Assembly: GCA_964439835.1 (NCBI GenBank)
Contig: CAYTPQ010000031.1
Location: 1-43,612 of the forward strand
Direction: 5' to 3'
DNA length: 43,612 nt
DNA from: JAGNLM01 sp964439835
GTDB lineage: Bacteria; Pseudomonadota; Gammaproteobacteria; JAABTG01
In this document: piece after piece, positions 41,931 through 43,612 of the stretch
Position numbering within the stretch: position 1 is the first letter of the stretch
Layout: every line of letters begins with the position of its first letter
The notes under the pieces: generated by a model
The model's database searches: none
What the model was told of the DNA's origin: nothing
What the model saw: only the letters and a program-made list of their open reading frames with translations
Made by a program: the position numbers and the translations under genes

Positions 41931-43212
41931 GGGCGGCGACGAGCACCTGGAGCGGGCGCGCGACTCGCTGCGCGCCCTGGTCACCGAGACCGACGTCCCG
42001 GAGCCGGTCCGCCGCGCGCTGTCGGCCGACTTCGCCCAGGTCCAGGCCATGCTCGACAAGCTCGAACAGGGCCAGATCCACATCGCGGTCTTCGGCCGGG
42101 TGGGGGTCGGGAAGTCCGCGCTCCTGAACGCCCTGCTCGGCGAGCCCCGCTTCTCCACCAGCCCTCTGCACGGGGAGACCAAGGACGCCCGCATGGCCCT
42201 CTGGCGGACCGAGTCGACCGGAGGCGTCTATCTGATCGACACCCCCGGCATCAACGAGGTCGACGGCGAGTCCCGGGAGCGCCTGGCCCACGAGGTCGCC
42301 GGGCGCTCCGACCTGGTGCTATTCGTGGTCGACGGCGACATCACCCAGCCCGAGCTGGCCGCCCTCCGCCGCCTGGCCGCCGAGTCGCGCCCGATGCTGC
42401 TGGTGTTCAACAAGGCCGACCGCTACACCCGGGCCGACCGGGCGCTGGTGCTGGAATCCCTCGCCCGGCGCACCGAGGGCCTGGTCCCGCCGTCCCACAT
42501 CGTGGAGTCGGCCGCCGCGCCCGCGCCACGGATCTACCTGGAGGTGGACGCCCACGGCCAAGAACGGGAGACGCAACGGACGCCGCCCACCGAGGTGCAG
42601 AGCCTGCGCGACCGGCTCTGGACCATCCTGGAGCGCGAGGGCAAGACGCTGGCCGCCCTCAACGCCAGCCTGTTCGCCGGCAAGCTGAGCGACACCCTGG
42701 CCCGGCGGGCGGTGGACGCCCAGCGCGACCTGGCCGAGCGGGTGCTGCGCAACTGGAGCCTGGCGAAAGGCGTTCTGGTGGGCCTGAACCCGGTGCCGAT
42801 CTCGGACCTGATGGCGGCCGTCGCGGTCGACGTCAGCCTGGTGTGGCACCTGTCGCGGGTCTACGGCCTGCCAGTGACCCGGACCGAGGCCGGCGCTCTG
42901 GTGCGGACCATCGGGGCCCAGATGGGGCTGGTGCTCGGGACCGTGTGGGCGGTCAACCTGATGTCGTCGGCGCTCAAGGGCGGCACCTTCGGGCTCTCGA
43001 CGCTGGTCACCGGCGCGGCCCAGGGAGCCGTCGCCTACTTCGCAACCTACGTGGTCGGCCGCGCGGCGCAACGCTACTTCCAGCAGGGCCGGTCCTGGGG
43101 CGAGTACGGTCCGAAGAGGGCCGTGCAGGAGATCCTGGAGAGCGTCGACCGGGACTCCCTGTTGAGCGAGGCGCGCGAGGAGATCCTGGCGCGCATCCGA
43201 GCGAGGGCGTAG
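41848..43212 (+). CDS. Era/dynamin-like GTPase with DUF697 C-terminal domain
   Basis: 454-aa protein. An N-terminal helical region is followed by a GTPase domain with GRVGVGKS (83-90), a switch threonine in GETKDA, DTPG (131-134) and NKAD (188-191). The C-terminal DUF697-like domain has hydrophobic helices (LNPVPISDLMAAVAVDVSLV, LVLGTVWAVNLMSSAL). The GTG at 41848 lies inside the 3' end of the preceding GTPase gene but has an excellent ribosome binding site, GAGGAGAGG, ending 4 nt upstream, so the long overlap is probably real. The two GTPases are paralogous and likely act as a pair at the inner membrane. Function unknown. Confidence 0.85.
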   Translation: MKTWKDVLDAWRGSFWPKAGAPAPRAPEGGDEHLERARDSLRALVTETDVPEPVRRALSADFAQVQAMLDKLEQGQIHIAVFGRVGVGKSALLNALLGEPRFSTSPLHGETKDARMALWRTESTGGVYLIDTPGINEVDGESRERLAHEVAGRSDLVLFVVDGDITQPELAALRRLAAESRPMLLVFNKADRYTRADRALVLESLARRTEGLVPPSHIVESAAAPAPRIYLEVDAHGQERETQRTPPTEVQSLRDRLWTILEREGKTLAALNASLFAGKLSDTLARRAVDAQRDLAERVLRNWSLAKGVLVGLNPVPISDLMAAVAVDVSLVWHLSRVYGLPVTRTEAGALVRTIGAQMGLVLGTVWAVNLMSSALKGGTFGLSTLVTGAAQGAVAYFATYVVGRAAQRYFQQGRSWGEYGPKRAVQEILESVDRDSLLSEAREEILARIRARA

Positions 43213-43237
43213 CCGCCGGTGAAGTCAGCCCCGGTCC

Positions 43238-43612
43238 CTACCTGGCAAGGCGCGCAGCGAAGGCAGAGACGTCGGCCAGCACCCGTGCCAGGGCCCGGTT
43301 GGTGGCGACCACGCCGCTGTAGGGGTCGGCGGAGTCGGCGGGCTCCACGGCCTCGAAGGTCTCGGTGGCGACCACCCGGCGCGAGGCGGGGTCGACCAGC
43401 TGGGCCCGCAGCGAGACCCGCGCGACGCTGGGGGTCGAGAGGAACTCCTGCTGCAGGGCCAGGACCTCGGTCTCCAGCCGCAGGTCGGTCGCGGCGGGGC
43501 TCGGCCCGGCCACCACCGCCCGGAAGGCCCCGCTCCCCTCGAGGGACTGCACCAGCAGGGGCTGCAGCATCCGGGCCGGCGTGTCGGCCCACTCGCTGCG
43601 GGCGAAGTAGCT
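43238..43612 (-). CDS. ABC-type transport auxiliary lipoprotein (PqiC-like), C-terminal part
   Basis: Partial gene: the reading frame is open to the window edge and its N terminus lies outside. The visible 124 codons contain FARSEWADTPARML, LVQSLEGSGAFRAVV, LRLETEVLALQQEF and a C terminus ADVSAFAARLAR, typical of the DUF330/PqiC family. These are lipoproteins that work with MlaD/PqiB-type MCE proteins in lipid transport between membranes. Neighbouring MCE genes would be expected to the right. It is convergent with the GTPase pair. Confidence 0.82.
   Translation of the reverse strand, partial: SYFARSEWADTPARMLQPLLVQSLEGSGAFRAVVAGPSPAATDLRLETEVLALQQEFLSTPSVARVSLRAQLVDPASRRVVATETFEAVEPADSADPYSGVVATNRALARVLADVSAFAARLAR

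Overview
This is a high-GC window (roughly 70% by eye) from a gammaproteobacterium. The gene content (hemN, rimO, prmB, aroC, htpG, mutS, fdxA, pst-pho, selO, sixA) and the many small intergenic repeats fit Chromatiales or Ectothiorhodospiraceae-like bacteria, but I cannot fix the genus from sequence alone. A 100-N scaffold gap with identical 55-bp flanks shows that it is a draft assembly, possibly a metagenome bin.

Layout. (1) 1-9850, minus strand: housekeeping genes rimO, prmB, hemN, aroC, a GAF/HD-GYP signalling protein and htpG (with a sigma32-type promoter). The spaces between them hold REP-like and terminal-inverted-repeat elements. (2) 10159-13159: mutS and a small membrane protein that converge. 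(3) 13404-21168: a phosphorus-starvation membrane-remodelling island. It holds a Tat-exported PhoD phosphatase, a GT4 glycosyltransferase (Agt-like), betaine-lipid enzymes BtaA and BtaB, the phospholipase C PlcP and, on the opposite strand, ornithine-lipid acyltransferases OlsB and OlsA. Three promoters here carry PhoB 7-mers at 11-bp steps, followed 10 bp later by a -10 hexamer. (4) 21301-24810, minus strand: a compact four-gene set of 2-phosphoglycerate-kinase-like protein, CysM, a hexapeptide-repeat membrane protein and a PAP2_C (sphingomyelin-synthase-like) protein. (5) 24904-34253: the phosphate uptake and sensing block pstS-pstC-pstA-pstB-phoU and phoB-phoR-phoU2, both with Pho boxes. 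The two transcription units are separated by a 7Fe ferredoxin gene. (6) 34340-36711: a CHAD protein translationally coupled to a ParA-like ATPase, possibly a polyphosphate-granule pair. (7) 36695-43612: selO, a Sel1-repeat protein, a CDF cation exporter, SixA, two overlapping membrane GTPases and the end of a PqiC-like lipoprotein.

How it fits together. PhoR/PhoB sense low phosphate and activate Pst uptake. By the promoter evidence they should also activate glycolipid, betaine-lipid and ornithine-lipid synthesis. PlcP would strip phosphate from phospholipids and deliver the diacylglycerol that BtaA and the glycosyltransferase use. PhoD would scavenge external phosphoesters, and the CHAD/ParA pair may handle polyphosphate. 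Having enzymes for three phosphorus-free lipid classes, the phospholipase and the whole sensing and uptake system within about 21 kb is the most striking property of the window.
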